A stretch of DNA of 64,000 bases from Rhizobium phaseoli (GCF_003985125.1 NZ_ML133568.1:248001-312000); one strand, 5' to 3'; shown: positions 27,038 to 36,109, numbered from the stretch's first letter. Numbers and translations: made by a program. Notes: generated by a model from the sequence alone, not told the origin.

Positions 27038-27505
27038 ATGCTGTTGAGAGACGAAGTCGAAATGCTGCGACGGGTGCCGATCTTTTCGAGGATTGCGCCG
27101 GCAAAACTCAAGCTTTTGGCCTTCACCTCCGACCGCATGACCTACAAGGCCGGTCAGGATCTCTTCCATCAGGGTGATGTCGGCGACGCCGCCTATGTCA
27201 TTCTTTCCGGCACCGCCGACATCATCGTCTCCTCGCCGGCCGGCGAGATCAAGGTCGCCGACGTCGAGCTCAATTCCATCGTCGGCGAAATCGCCATCCT
27301 CTGCGACGTCTCGCGCACGGCAACGGTGCGCGCCACCTCGCCGCTCGAAGTGCTGCGCATCAGCAAGGAACACTTCCTGAAGCTGCTCAGCGACTTCCCC
27401 GAAATGGCCGTCGAAATCATGCGCGTGCTCGCCGACCGCCTGAACCACACCACCGCGGAACTGACCGCGGCGCGGGCGGCAAAGCAGCCGCAGATGGCGC
27501 AGTAA
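27038..27505 (+). CDS. Cyclic-nucleotide-binding (Crp-type) domain protein without DNA-binding domain
   Basis: A 155-residue protein, essentially one cNMP-binding beta-roll with short helices, read from ATG 27038 (MLLRDEVEML). An ATG at 26978 inside the upstream palindrome is possible but less likely. The phosphate-binding cassette is intact: GE at 83-84 and Arg93 in SRTATVRA, so real cAMP or cGMP binding is plausible. There is no helix-turn-helix, kinase or channel domain, so it probably signals by protein contact. The neighbouring ABC-like protein is the obvious candidate partner (inference from position). The C-terminal helix ends in an Ala/Gln-rich tail. Confidence 0.85.
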   Translation: MLLRDEVEMLRRVPIFSRIAPAKLKLLAFTSDRMTYKAGQDLFHQGDVGDAAYVILSGTADIIVSSPAGEIKVADVELNSIVGEIAILCDVSRTATVRATSPLEVLRISKEHFLKLLSDFPEMAVEIMRVLADRLNHTTAELTAARAAKQPQMAQ

Positions 27506-27593
27506 AAGTCGCCGAACCAGAATTGCTCCACAGCAAATACAAAGACCGAACCGGCTGTAAACATCATGCAGTCCGGAGGATCTTGCGGGCGTT

Positions 27594-28331
27594 TCAACGG
27601 GTCTGGAAGAGCTTCATCCGGCGACCATGGATCAGAAGCGCGCTCAAAACACCTGTTTCGCAGGCGCCGGTATCCAGGTTGATCCTGTGTTGGTTGCTGA
27701 GAACGACATCGGCGATGGGCGTGTGACCATGGATGACGGCCAGCCCATTTTCATAAGGCCCCGCCGAAGACAGCCACGGCTCGCGAATCCACGCAAGGGT
27801 TTCTGCAGTCTGGCGATCGATCGGAACCTCGACGTCTATGCCCGCATGGACGAAGAGCAGGTTTCCGAACCGGAGCTTTAGAGGCAGCGAATGCAGCCAT
27901 TCAATTGTATGGCGTCCTAGAAGCTCGGACACTCGGTCTTCCCATCCGTCACGGGGGTCAACGCCAAGTTCCTCGAAGAATTCGGTACCGCCATGCGTCA
28001 GCCATCGCTCCATCATCTTGGCGTCAGGCGCGCGAAGCAACTGAAGCAATCGATGCTCATGATTTCCGATCAGGGTACAATTGGTGGCACCGGGAATGCC
28101 CTGCATGGCCAAGCTGAGCGCCCGCACGCTTTCCGCGCCACGGTCAATCAGATCGCCGAGATGGATGCAATAAGCAGCGCGCGGAGAGATGAGGTCAAAT
28201 TCATGGGCGATACCGGCATGCATTTCTTGGAGAAGATCAGCGCATCCATGCACGTCGCCTATCGCGCAAATAGCCGTCGCTTCATCGATTTCGCGGATGG
28301 AGGGCATCCATTCTGAACAGGCTATGAGCAT
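27594..28331 (-). CDS. Metallophosphoesterase, Ser/Thr protein phosphatase-type
   Basis: A 245-residue calcineurin-like phosphoesterase. The full metal-site set is present: GDVHG (residues 25-29), GDLIDRG (59-65), GNHE (89-92), a later VHAGID, and HGHTP near the C-terminus. This pattern fits bacterial PrpA/PrpE-type or diadenosine tetraphosphatase-like enzymes. AAGG lies just upstream of ATG 28331; an internal ATG at 28307 would give a shorter form closer to the usual start of the fold. It is cytoplasmic with no fused domain and is transcribed alone, convergent with the cNMP-binding gene. The enzyme class is clear, the substrate is not. Confidence 0.88.
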   Translation of the reverse strand: MLIACSEWMPSIREIDEATAICAIGDVHGCADLLQEMHAGIAHEFDLISPRAAYCIHLGDLIDRGAESVRALSLAMQGIPGATNCTLIGNHEHRLLQLLRAPDAKMMERWLTHGGTEFFEELGVDPRDGWEDRVSELLGRHTIEWLHSLPLKLRFGNLLFVHAGIDVEVPIDRQTAETLAWIREPWLSSAGPYENGLAVIHGHTPIADVVLSNQHRINLDTGACETGVLSALLIHGRRMKLFQTR

Positions 28332-28568
28332 TCGACCTTCCCGGGATTGGATATCGTCAAAGAGGGATAAAAGTTCGGCCTGAAGGCCAAGGTGGCCAGG
28401 CTATGTTAAGAGACCAGAAAACCGCCGCGCAGTCCCACTACACCACGGAAGTTGGTCATGTGGTTTGTTTCGCTCCTTGCAGCAAACGGCGGGCATCATT
28501 GGTTCAAGCTCTGTTCGATGTCAGCGTACGATTTGGAACGGTTCTTGTTCCGCCTCTAAGGCTTCAAA

Positions 28569-28859
28569 CTAAGATCTCGGCGGCCATTGCTGGGCGCCAT
28601 GAAGAAGGCGCAATATTTCCACCCGCTGCGCCTTTCTGTCGATGCGATAGATCAGCAGAAATGCGGTGCGCGGAATGACCAATTCCCGTGTTCCCTCGAG
28701 ACGACCGCTGCGTCCTGCTTCGGGGTGATCGGCGAGCATTTTGGCCTGATGCCGGATAACATCATCCAATGCGATCGCAGCCTGTGGATTCTGGCTGAAG
28801 ATGTGCCGAATCTGACCCTCCCGATCGAGAAGAGCCTGGTGCAGCCACTTGACGATCAA
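28569..28859 (-). CDS. Type II toxin, RelE/ParE family
   Basis: A 96-residue protein with the RelE/ParE fold signature. Helical N-terminus first, then GRSGRLEGTRELVIPRTAFL and the strand LIYRIDRKAQRVEILRLLHG, ending HGAQQWP, which is typical of ParE-like toxins. Such toxins act on gyrase (ParE) or mRNA (RelE); sequence alone cannot decide, but the ending favours ParE-like. It overlaps the upstream antitoxin gene by four bases, the normal order for such pairs. Confidence 0.9.
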   Translation of the reverse strand: MIVKWLHQALLDREGQIRHIFSQNPQAAIALDDVIRHQAKMLADHPEAGRSGRLEGTRELVIPRTAFLLIYRIDRKAQRVEILRLLHGAQQWPPRS

Positions 28860-29317
28860 GCCTTATCTCCGGATTCGAGCTGCGCCAGCAGTTCGGCCCG
28901 AAGCTTGTCCATTTGCTTTTCGGCATCCTCCGCACTGATCCAGACCGCATTCGGATCATCGGCTTGGCGGATCGCGTCTTCGACCTGTTCGCGGAACCAC
29001 TTGTCATATTCCGCCGCCTCATGGGTCCGACGCAGGGCGGCGGCCCGGTCCGGCCGCGAAGCCTTGTCGGGAGTGTAATCGGCTGCATCGACATCGAACT
29101 GCGAGATGCCGACATCCTTGAGATAGGAAACCAGGGTGTCCATGCGCCTGAACACACGCACCTGCCGGCTACGTTGGGCAGCGAGCGGACGCTCCGCCTT
29201 GCCGTAGCGGATGACGACGGACCAGCCGCCGGTTTTGCCGACGACATGCGCGGCATCGACTGCTCCTGCATCGACAAGGCGGGAAAGGGTCGAATGATCG
29301 ATGGTTTCTGCGGTCAC
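28856..29317 (-). CDS. Antitoxin of the RelE/ParE pair (two-part protein)
   Basis: A 153-residue protein read from GTG 29317, where GAGGA lies six bases upstream; a TTG at 29353 would extend it into the presumed operator. The C-terminal ~45 residues (AEYDKWFREQVEDAIRQ, then a helix ending in EKQMDKLRAELL) look like the toxin-neutralising tail of PaaA/ParD-like antitoxins. The N-terminal ~100 residues form a separate, basic, probably DNA-binding region (RYGKAERPLAAQRSRQVR, FRRMDTLVSYLKDVGI). It is about twice the length of ordinary ParD antitoxins. It should repress its own operon through the palindromes just upstream. Confidence 0.78.
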   Translation of the reverse strand: MTAETIDHSTLSRLVDAGAVDAAHVVGKTGGWSVVIRYGKAERPLAAQRSRQVRVFRRMDTLVSYLKDVGISQFDVDAADYTPDKASRPDRAAALRRTHEAAEYDKWFREQVEDAIRQADDPNAVWISAEDAEKQMDKLRAELLAQLESGDKA

Positions 29318-29346
29318 GGCATATCCTCGCTGATCATGGATATCAT

Positions 29347-29376
29347 ATTGCAATTAATTATAGGTTGCAATGCAAT
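29347..29376. promoter_or_regulatory. Candidate autoregulatory operator of the toxin-antitoxin operon
   Basis: The palindrome ATTGCAAT at 29347-29354 and a related TTGCAATGCAAT at 29365-29376, in an AT-rich stretch 30-60 bases upstream of the antitoxin start. Two similar sites before a type II antitoxin gene fit cooperative self-repression. The assignment rests on pattern and position. Confidence 0.5.
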
Positions 29377-29468
29377 CAATAATTGGAGCTGCAGCCGCAA
29401 ATGAAAGCCTGCATGTTCGCAAAACCACGGCGTCCGGCCCGCGCCGACGCAAGCGCCACAAATATGCG

Positions 29469-30002
29469 CTATGCGAACAGGAAACGGCCTTCAATGAACG
29501 CGGCGATATCGGCCCGTAACGGCGATTCGCATGCAAGCGCATCGATGCGGTAAAAATCGTGCTGCTTGCCGGCATAGGTTTTCCAACGCTGGGCAACAGC
29601 GTGGTTCCAGCTTACATGTGGCCGATATGGATCGAGCTCTCCCCAGACGACCATTGTAGGGATATTCAATGGAGACGTTTCGAAGCGCAATCTGGTTGAT
29701 GACACGCAGATCAGCCCCTGGAGCTCCAGACCCTCTTTGACCGCATTCCACAAAGCGGTTCCACCGGCGCTGAAACCAACCCCTAAGCACGTGCGTCCGT
29801 CAATCTCGCGAACTGCCCGAACCGCATGCCGCATGCCGTCTTCGTTGAAAAGATGGTGGTGAAGTTCGTCTCCGCGCAGACCAGGTCGACCACTCAGGTC
29901 GGCCAGTTGCAATACGCGGTGCTGAGAGCACCCAACCTCCGATAGGTCGGCAAAGGTTTCGGGAAAGCCGTGGATATCGCTAACGACCAACAAATATTGC
30001 AT
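29469..30002 (-). CDS. Alpha/beta hydrolase, dienelactone-hydrolase-like
   Basis: A 177-residue small alpha/beta hydrolase starting at ATG 30002. The nucleophile elbow is GVGFSAGGTALW (Ser within G-x-S-x-G), the acid is in VVWGELDPYRP and the catalytic His in GKQHDFYR, so all three triad members are in order. It is shorter than typical dienelactone hydrolases (~230), with a compact N-terminus. It may hydrolyse esters or lactones; the substrate is unknown. The neighbours (toxin-antitoxin pair, MHS transporter) give no pathway hint. Confidence 0.8.
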   Translation of the reverse strand: MQYLLVVSDIHGFPETFADLSEVGCSQHRVLQLADLSGRPGLRGDELHHHLFNEDGMRHAVRAVREIDGRTCLGVGFSAGGTALWNAVKEGLELQGLICVSSTRLRFETSPLNIPTMVVWGELDPYRPHVSWNHAVAQRWKTYAGKQHDFYRIDALACESPLRADIAAFIEGRFLFA

Positions 30003-30082
30003 CAATTCGGCGGTGCCGCTCTTCGATACGATAGAGGATGAGACGGCACGCCGGGCTTGCCGGCGTGCTGCTGCGGTTCGAC

Positions 30083-31414
30083 CTATTCGCGCTGTTCCAG
30101 CGCCTTGCTGAAGGCGAGTGCGGCCAGGGTGCAGATGGCGCCGGAGAGCAGGTAGTAGCCGACGAAGGTCAGGCCGAAGCGGCTGGAGAGGCTGAGCGCC
30201 ACCAGCGGTGCGAAGCCGGCGCCGATCAGCCAGGCGAGGTCCGAGGTGAAGGCAGCACCGGTATAACGATAGCCGCGGCCGAAGCGCGACGAGATCGAGC
30301 CGGTTGCCTGGCCGAAGGACAGGCCGAGCACGCCGAAGCCGATAATCACGAAAGCGTCGTGGCCGTTATTGCCGGATGCGATCAGGATCGGTCCGACAAA
30401 GCTGAAGACGGCGATGATGACGGCGCAGATGGCAAGCTGGGCGCGCCGGCCGATGCGGTCGGCGATCAGCCCCGAGGCGATGATCGCGACGATGCCGACC
30501 ATGGCGCCGACCACCTGCACCACCATGAAGGCGCCGATCGGCTGGTTGCCGTAAAGGCTCATCCAGCCGAGCGGGAAGATGGTTACGAGGTGGAACATGG
30601 CAAAGCTCGCGAGCGGCACGAAGGCGCCGATCAGAATGTCGCGGCCGTGAACGCGCAGCACCTCGAGGATGGGTGCTGCCTCCAGCTCGTGCTGTTCGAG
30701 CAGCGTGCCGAATTCCTTGGTCATGACCAGGCGCAGACGCGCAAACAACGCCACGACATTGATCGCGAAGGCGACGAAGAAGGGATAACGCCAGCCCCAG
30801 GAGAGGAAATCCTCGCTGGAAAGATTGGCGACGAAATAACCGAACAGCGTGCTCGCCAGCGCAAAGCCGATCGGTGCGCCGAGCTGCGGGATCATCGCAT
30901 ACCAGCCGCGGTGATTGGCCGGCGCGTTGAGCGCCAGCAGCGAGGCAAGCCCATCCCAGGCGCCGCCGAGCGCAAAACCCTGGCCGAGACGGAAGAGCGC
31001 CAAGAGCGCGATCGACCAGACGCCGATCTCCTCGTAACCCGGCAGGAAGGCGATCGAGGCGGTCGAGCCGCCGAGCAGGAAGAGCGCGATCGTCAGCTTG
31101 GTGCCGCGCCCATACATCCGGTCGATGGTCATGAAGACGACGGAGCCGACGGGACGGGCGAGGAAGGCGAGCGAGAAGATGGCGAAGGAATAGAGTGTGC
31201 CGGTCAGCCGGTCGGGCGCGAAGGGAAAGACGAGCTGCGGAAAGACCAGGACCGAGGCGAGGCCGTAGACGAAGAAATCGAAGAATTCCGACATGCGGCC
31301 GATCACCACGCCGATGGCGATGCTGCCCGGTGATACCGGCTTGTCGTCGTGAATGCGCCGCGCGTCGCGTTCCAGCGACGACGACGACGGTCCGTAATGC
31401 GATGTTGTTGCCAT
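30083..31414 (-). CDS. MFS transporter, metabolite:H+ symporter (MHS) family
   Basis: A 443-residue twelve-helix transporter. ATG 31414 is chosen because GAGGAGG sits five bases upstream. The MHS features are the first helix RMSEFFDFFVYGLASVLVF, the RPVGSVVF motif after helix 3, and the loop DRMYGRGTKLTIAL. Relatives import dicarboxylates, citrate, proline/betaine or aromatic acids in symport with protons; nothing here fixes the substrate. It is transcribed divergently from the cyo operon with about 375 bases between, so regulatory sites there might serve either. Confidence 0.9.
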   Translation of the reverse strand: MATTSHYGPSSSSLERDARRIHDDKPVSPGSIAIGVVIGRMSEFFDFFVYGLASVLVFPQLVFPFAPDRLTGTLYSFAIFSLAFLARPVGSVVFMTIDRMYGRGTKLTIALFLLGGSTASIAFLPGYEEIGVWSIALLALFRLGQGFALGGAWDGLASLLALNAPANHRGWYAMIPQLGAPIGFALASTLFGYFVANLSSEDFLSWGWRYPFFVAFAINVVALFARLRLVMTKEFGTLLEQHELEAAPILEVLRVHGRDILIGAFVPLASFAMFHLVTIFPLGWMSLYGNQPIGAFMVVQVVGAMVGIVAIIASGLIADRIGRRAQLAICAVIIAVFSFVGPILIASGNNGHDAFVIIGFGVLGLSFGQATGSISSRFGRGYRYTGAAFTSDLAWLIGAGFAPLVALSLSSRFGLTFVGYYLLSGAICTLAALAFSKALEQRE

Positions 31415-31790
31415 AAACGCCTCCTCGTTAAGGCGCTTCCGGCAAGGCGCCCCAAGCGTGATCTTGATCAAACCTGCAGGCTTATCAAGTCCGTGAGACT
31501 GAAATAGTTCATCATCACGGCCCAAATGAAGCGGAGACCGAAAAAACTGCGTGATCCGGACGGCGATTTCCCCTGCAAATGCTGGCCTGACCGGCTGTTG
31601 CGGATATATTGGATTGAAACATGCGCGGGCGTAAAATCCTTCTATATTTCATCAGGATTTCAAAGCACTAGCGCCCAATGATTTTTGCCGCAGTGCGGCA
31701 TGTTTGCTGCACTGCGACCTTCCGCCTCATGTCGCTATCCGGTTCAGTGCTTTAGTCGCGGACCAAACGAAACAACAAGAGCTTAGAGAC
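31415..31790. other. Divergent regulatory region between MHS transporter and cyo operon
   Basis: 376 bases without a gene. It contains the transporter's ribosome site on the minus strand, an AT-rich tract near 31610-31650, and two related palindromic boxes at 31686-31719 close to cyoA. Both promoters should be here; I cannot assign exact -35/-10 elements. Confidence 0.55.
31686..31719. promoter_or_regulatory. Tandem palindromic boxes upstream of cyoA
   Basis: TGCCGCAGTGCGGCA (31686-31700) is a perfect inverted repeat with one central base. A related TGCTGCACTGCG follows 19 bases downstream (31705). They lie 70-105 bases before cyoA, a normal place for an activator or repressor of an oxidase operon. 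I cannot name the regulator. Confidence 0.45.
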
Positions 31791-32993
31791 GTGCCAAAAC
31801 TCATGAAGTTTTCCCGCCTTCTATCCGTCTTGCCGCTGCTTTTCCTGGCAGGATGCAACATGGTGGTCATGGCGCCCTCCGGCGACATCGCCGCGCAACA
31901 GCGCGATCTGATCGTCATCTCGACGGTGCTGATGCTTCTGATCATCGTTCCGGTGATCTTCCTGACGCTGCTCTTCGCCTGGCGCTACCGCCGCTCCAAC
32001 ACGGCCGCGACTTACGCGCCGGAATGGCATCATTCGACCCGCCTCGAAATCGTCATCTGGGCGGCACCCCTGGCGATCATCATTGCGCTCGGCGCCGTCA
32101 CCTGGATTTCCACGCACAAGCTCGATCCCTACCGCCCGCTCGACCGCCTCGATGCGGAGCGCGCCATTCCGGCCGATACCAAGCCGCTGACCGTCGAGGT
32201 CGTGGCGCTCGACTGGAAATGGCTGTTCTTCTATCCTGAACTCGGCGTCGCCACCGTCAACGAGCTCGCCGCTCCGGTGGACATGCCGATCAATTTCAAG
32301 ATCACCGCCTCCTCGGTGATGAACTCCTTCTACATCCCGGCGCTCGCCGGCCAGATCTACGCCATGCCGGGCATGGAGACGAAGCTGCACGCCGTCATCA
32401 ACAAAGAAGGCGAGTATGAGGGCTTCTCGGCCAATTACAGCGGCGCCGGCTTCTCGCACATGCGCTTCAAGTTCCATGGCCTCACCCGCGAGGGCTTCGA
32501 CGCTTGGGTGGCCAAGGTCAAGCAGCAGGGCACGATGCTCAACCGCGACGCCTATCTGAAGCTCGAGAAGCCGAGCGAGAAGGAGCCGGTGCGTTATTAT
32601 GCCGGCGCCGACGCCGATCTTTACACCGCCATCCTCAACATGTGCGCCACGCCGGGCAAGATGTGCATGAACGAGATGATGCACATCGACATGATGGGCG
32701 GCGGCGGCAAGGAAAGTGCTGAGAACCGCGAGAAGCTGCAATACGACAACCGCCATGCCGACGAAGGCGTCGTGGCGCCCGCCGCCACCGTGCCGGCAAC
32801 GGGTGCACCGGCACGCAGCGAGCCGGCCAGAAGCACCGATGGCAACAGCATGCAGCACGACATGCCCGGCATGCAGGGCATGCCCGGCATGGACAGCACG
32901 TCCGGTACGGACATGCGGCATGACGGCCATTCGATGCCCGGCATGAGCAACGGCGCCGATCCGGCGCCGGCGCAGCTCAACAACAACAATTAA
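31791..32993 (+). CDS. cyoA: Cytochrome o ubiquinol oxidase subunit II
   Basis: A 400-residue subunit of the bo3-type quinol oxidase, read from GTG 31791 (ATG 31803 is the alternative). The signal ends in a lipobox (FLAGC), so the mature protein is a lipoprotein. Two membrane helices follow (VLMLLIIVPVIFLTLLF, EIVIWAAPLAIIIALG), then the periplasmic cupredoxin domain with VALDWKWLFFYPE. The Cu-A ligands of cytochrome c oxidases are missing, which marks it as a quinol oxidase. The C-terminal ~90 residues are rich in Met, His and Pro-Gly-Met repeats. It is first in cyoABCD. Confidence 0.95.
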   Translation: MPKLMKFSRLLSVLPLLFLAGCNMVVMAPSGDIAAQQRDLIVISTVLMLLIIVPVIFLTLLFAWRYRRSNTAATYAPEWHHSTRLEIVIWAAPLAIIIALGAVTWISTHKLDPYRPLDRLDAERAIPADTKPLTVEVVALDWKWLFFYPELGVATVNELAAPVDMPINFKITASSVMNSFYIPALAGQIYAMPGMETKLHAVINKEGEYEGFSANYSGAGFSHMRFKFHGLTREGFDAWVAKVKQQGTMLNRDAYLKLEKPSEKEPVRYYAGADADLYTAILNMCATPGKMCMNEMMHIDMMGGGGKESAENREKLQYDNRHADEGVVAPAATVPATGAPARSEPARSTDGNSMQHDMPGMQGMPGMDSTSGTDMRHDGHSMPGMSNGADPAPAQLNNNN

Positions 32994-33035
32994 CCTGGCG
33001 CTTTGCGTCGCAAGACATAATGAACGGGTTGTTCC

Positions 33036-35039
33036 ATGTTTTCCAATCCTGACCTCCTGAAGTTCGTCTTCGGCCGGTTGACCCTCGATGCCATCCCCTA
33101 TCACGAGCCGATCCTGGTCGTGACCTTCATCGGCGTCGTCATCGGCGGTCTCGCCGTGCTCGGCGCCATCACCTATTTCAAGTTCTGGGGCCCGCTCTGG
33201 AACGACTGGGTCTGCAGCGTCGATCACAAGAAGATCGGCATCATGTACGTGATCCTGGCGGTCATCATGCTGTTGCGCGGCTTCTCCGACGCGATCCTGA
33301 TGCGCATCCAGCAGGCGATCGCCTTCAACGGGTCCGAAGGTTACCTGCCGCCGCACCATTACGACCAGGTGTTCACCGCCCACGGCGTCATCATGATCTT
33401 CTTCGTGGCCATGCCCTTCGTCACCGGCCTGATGAACTTCGTGGTGCCGCTGCAGATCGGCGCGCGCGACGTCTCCTTCCCCTTCCTCAACAATTTCTCC
33501 TTCTGGATGACCACCGCCGGCGCCATCATCATCATGCTGTCGCTGTTCATCGGCGAATTCGCCCAGACCGGCTGGCTCGCCTATCCGCCGCTATCGGGCG
33601 CCGCCTATAGTCCGGGCGTCGGCGTCGACTATTATATCTGGGGCCTGCAGGTGGCCGGTGTCGGCACGACGCTGTCCGGCATCAACCTGATCGCCACCAT
33701 CGTCAAGATGCGCGCGCCGGGCATGACCTTCATGAAGATGCCGGTTTTCACCTGGACGGCGCTCTGCACCAACGTGCTGATCGTCGCCTCCTTCCCGATC
33801 CTGACCGCAACGCTCGTGCTGTTGTCGCTCGACCGCTATGCCGGAACGAACTTCTTCACCAACGACCTCGGCGGCAATCCGATGATGTACATCAACCTCA
33901 TCTGGATCTGGGGCCATCCGGAGGTCTACATCCTGGTGCTGCCGGCCTTCGGCATCTTCTCGGAAGTCGTCGCCACCTTCTCGGGAAAGCGCCTGTTCGG
34001 CTACGCCTCGATGGTCTACGCCACCTGCGTGATCATGATCCTGTCCTACATCGTCTGGCTGCACCACTTCTTCACCATGGGCTCGGGTGCCTCCGTCAAC
34101 TCCTTCTTCGGCATCACCACGATGATCATCTCGATCCCGACAGGGGCGAAGATCTTCAATTGGCTCTTCACCATGTATCGCGGCCGTATCCGCTATGAGG
34201 TGCCGATGCTGTGGACGGTCGGCTTCATGGTCACCTTCGTCATCGGCGGCATGACCGGCGTTATGCTTGCCGTGCCGCCGGCCGACTTCGTGCTGCACAA
34301 TTCGCTGTTCCTCATCGCCCACTTCCACAACGTCATCATCGGCGGCGTGCTGTTCGGCATGTTCGCCGGCGTGAACTACTGGTTCCCGAAGGCCTTCGGC
34401 TTCAAGCTCGATCCCTTCTGGGGCAAGTTGAGCTTCTGGTTCTGGCAGATCGGCTTCTGGTTCGCCTTCATGCCGCTCTATGTGCTCGGCCTGATGGGCG
34501 TCACCCGCCGCATGAGCCAGTTCGAGGATCCGTCGCTGCAGATCTGGTTCATCATCGCCGCCTTCGGCGTCGGCCTGATCGCGTTGGGGATCGCTGCCTT
34601 CCTGATCCAGATCGTCGTCAGCTTCATGAAGCGCGAGGAACTGCGCGACGACACGGGCGATCCGTGGGACGGCCGCACGCTGGAATGGTCGACCGCCTCG
34701 CCGCCGCCGGACTACAACTTCGCCTTCACGCCGGTCGTCCACGACCATGACAGCTGGTACGACATGAAGAGGCGCGGCTACGAGCGTCCGCTCGGCGGCT
34801 TCAAGCCGATCCACATGCCGAAGAATACCGGCACCGGCGCGATCCTGTCGGCCATCAGCGTCGCACTCGCCTTCGGTCTGATCTGGTACATGTGGTGGCT
34901 GGTCGTCGTCTCCTTCGTCGCCCTGATCGTCGTGGCGATCGGCCATACGTTCAACTACAAACGCGACTTCTATATCGCCGCCGAAGACGTCATCGAAACG
35001 GAAGGCAAGCGCACCACGCTGCTTGCCGAACAGGTGTAA
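33036..35039 (+). CDS. cyoB: Cytochrome o ubiquinol oxidase subunit I
   Basis: A 667-residue, roughly fifteen-helix catalytic subunit, close to the family's usual 660. It contains the low-spin haem, the high-spin haem and Cu-B that reduce oxygen to water while pumping protons. Visible ligands and channels are [11 protein letters not shown] (haem ligand region), [12 protein letters not shown] (Cu-B His and the crosslinked Tyr), the HH pair in [11 protein letters not shown], and [12 protein letters not shown] (both haems). Quinol-oxidase features are the extra N- and C-terminal helices. It lies 42 bases after cyoA and overlaps the next gene. Confidence 0.97.
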   Translation: MFSNPDLLKFVFGRLTLDAIPYHEPILVVTFIGVVIGGLAVLGAITYFKFWGPLWNDWVCSVDHKKIGIMYVILAVIMLLRGFSDAILMRIQQAIAFNGSEGYLPPHHYDQVFTAHGVIMIFFVAMPFVTGLMNFVVPLQIGARDVSFPFLNNFSFWMTTAGAIIIMLSLFIGEFAQTGWLAYPPLSGAAYSPGVGVDYYIWGLQVAGVGTTLSGINLIATIVKMRAPGMTFMKMPVFTWTALCTNVLIVASFPILTATLVLLSLDRYAGTNFFTNDLGGNPMMYINLIWIWGHPEVYILVLPAFGIFSEVVATFSGKRLFGYASMVYATCVIMILSYIVWLHHFFTMGSGASVNSFFGITTMIISIPTGAKIFNWLFTMYRGRIRYEVPMLWTVGFMVTFVIGGMTGVMLAVPPADFVLHNSLFLIAHFHNVIIGGVLFGMFAGVNYWFPKAFGFKLDPFWGKLSFWFWQIGFWFAFMPLYVLGLMGVTRRMSQFEDPSLQIWFIIAAFGVGLIALGIAAFLIQIVVSFMKREELRDDTGDPWDGRTLEWSTASPPPDYNFAFTPVVHDHDSWYDMKRRGYERPLGGFKPIHMPKNTGTGAILSAISVALAFGLIWYMWWLVVVSFVALIVVAIGHTFNYKRDFYIAAEDVIETEGKRTTLLAEQV

Positions 35040-35044
35040 TGACC

Positions 35045-35665
35045 ATGAGCGATCACACTGTCGACACGGCCGCAAAGCCTGAATTCTACCTGACGGAAGA
35101 CCATCATCCGGAGAACAGCACCAATCTCGGTTTCTGGCTCTACCTGATGAGCGACTGCCTGATCTTCGCGGTGCTGTTTGCGACCCACGGCGTGCTCGGC
35201 CGCAACTATGCCGCCGGGCCGTCGCCGGCCGATCTCTTCGATCTGCCGATCGTGGCGCTGAACACCTCGATGCTGCTCCTCTCCTCGATCACCTACGGCT
35301 TCGCCATGCTGCAGATGGAGCGGAACGCCAAAGCGGAAACGCTGTTCTGGCTCGCCGTCACCGGCCTGTTCGGCGCCGCCTTCATCAGTCTCGAACTCTA
35401 CGAGTTCATCCACCTGATCCACGAAGGCGCCGGGCCGACGCGCAGCGCCTTCCTCTCCTCCTTCTTCACGCTGGTCGGAACGCACGGGCTTCACGTCACC
35501 TTCGGCATCATCTGGCTGATCACGCTGATGGTCCAGGTGTCGATGCACGGGCTGATCGAGGCCAATCGCCGCCGGCTGATGTGCCTGTCGATGTTCTGGC
35601 ACTTCCTCGACGTCGTCTGGATCGGCGTCTTTTCCTTCGTCTATCTGCTCGGAGTTGTCGGATGA
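35045..35665 (+). CDS. cyoC: Cytochrome o ubiquinol oxidase subunit III
   Basis: A 206-residue protein with five membrane helices, matching CyoC in length. Read from ATG 35045 (MSDHTVDTAAK); ATG 35039, overlapping the cyoB stop, would add two residues. Conserved parts include NLGFWLYLMSDCLIFAVLF, the glutamate in LELYEFIHLI, and GTHGLHVTFGIIWLI. Subunit III stabilises the complex and lines a lipid-filled cavity near the proton entry. Its stop overlaps the cyoD start (ATGA). Confidence 0.95.
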   Translation: MSDHTVDTAAKPEFYLTEDHHPENSTNLGFWLYLMSDCLIFAVLFATHGVLGRNYAAGPSPADLFDLPIVALNTSMLLLSSITYGFAMLQMERNAKAETLFWLAVTGLFGAAFISLELYEFIHLIHEGAGPTRSAFLSSFFTLVGTHGLHVTFGIIWLITLMVQVSMHGLIEANRRRLMCLSMFWHFLDVVWIGVFSFVYLLGVVG

Positions 35666-36063
35666 GTTCGCAAGCACCCGCCCATGAGGATGCCCACGAG
35701 GCCCATCACGGCCACAGCCACGGCCATCAGGCCGGCCACGGCACCTTCCGCAGCTATATGACGGGCTTCGCGCTCTCCGTCATCCTGACCGCCATTCCCT
35801 TCTGGCTGGTCATGGCAGGCGTCTTCGAAAGCCCGGCGGTGACGGCGGTGCTGGTCATGGCCATCGCGGCGATCCAGATCGTCGTCCACATGGTCTTCTT
35901 CCTGCACATGAACCCCCGCAGCGAGGGCGGCTGGACGATGATGGCGCTGATCTTCACCCTCATCATCGTCGCCATCGCGCTCTCCGGCTCCCTCTGGGTC
36001 ATGCATCATCTCAACACCAACATGATGCCGATGAGCCCCGAGATGATGAAGAACATGCCGTGA
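35662..36063 (+). CDS. cyoD: Cytochrome o ubiquinol oxidase subunit IV
   Basis: A 133-residue protein with three membrane helices, as expected for CyoD, starting in an ATGA overlap with cyoC. The helix pattern begins at YMTGFALSVILTAIPFWLVM and the conserved VHMVFFLHMN is present. The N-terminal ~28 residues are unusually His-rich (EAHHGHSHGHQAGHG), which could bind copper or another metal; the role in assembly is inference. The C-terminus is Met-rich. Confidence 0.93.
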   Translation: MSSQAPAHEDAHEAHHGHSHGHQAGHGTFRSYMTGFALSVILTAIPFWLVMAGVFESPAVTAVLVMAIAAIQIVVHMVFFLHMNPRSEGGWTMMALIFTLIIVAIALSGSLWVMHHLNTNMMPMSPEMMKNMP

Positions 36064-36109
36064 CGGTATCGAAAGGGCGGCGGCACCGCCGCCCGAAGCG
36101 ATTCTTGCC

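Noticed and set aside
28403..28678. Plus-strand frame between phosphoesterase and toxin genes
   Set aside because: No ribosome site; the second half is antisense to the toxin gene.
31791..32993. cyoA read as a cytochrome c oxidase subunit II
   Set aside because: The Cu-A ligand set is missing and the operon order cyoABCD is that of a quinol oxidase.
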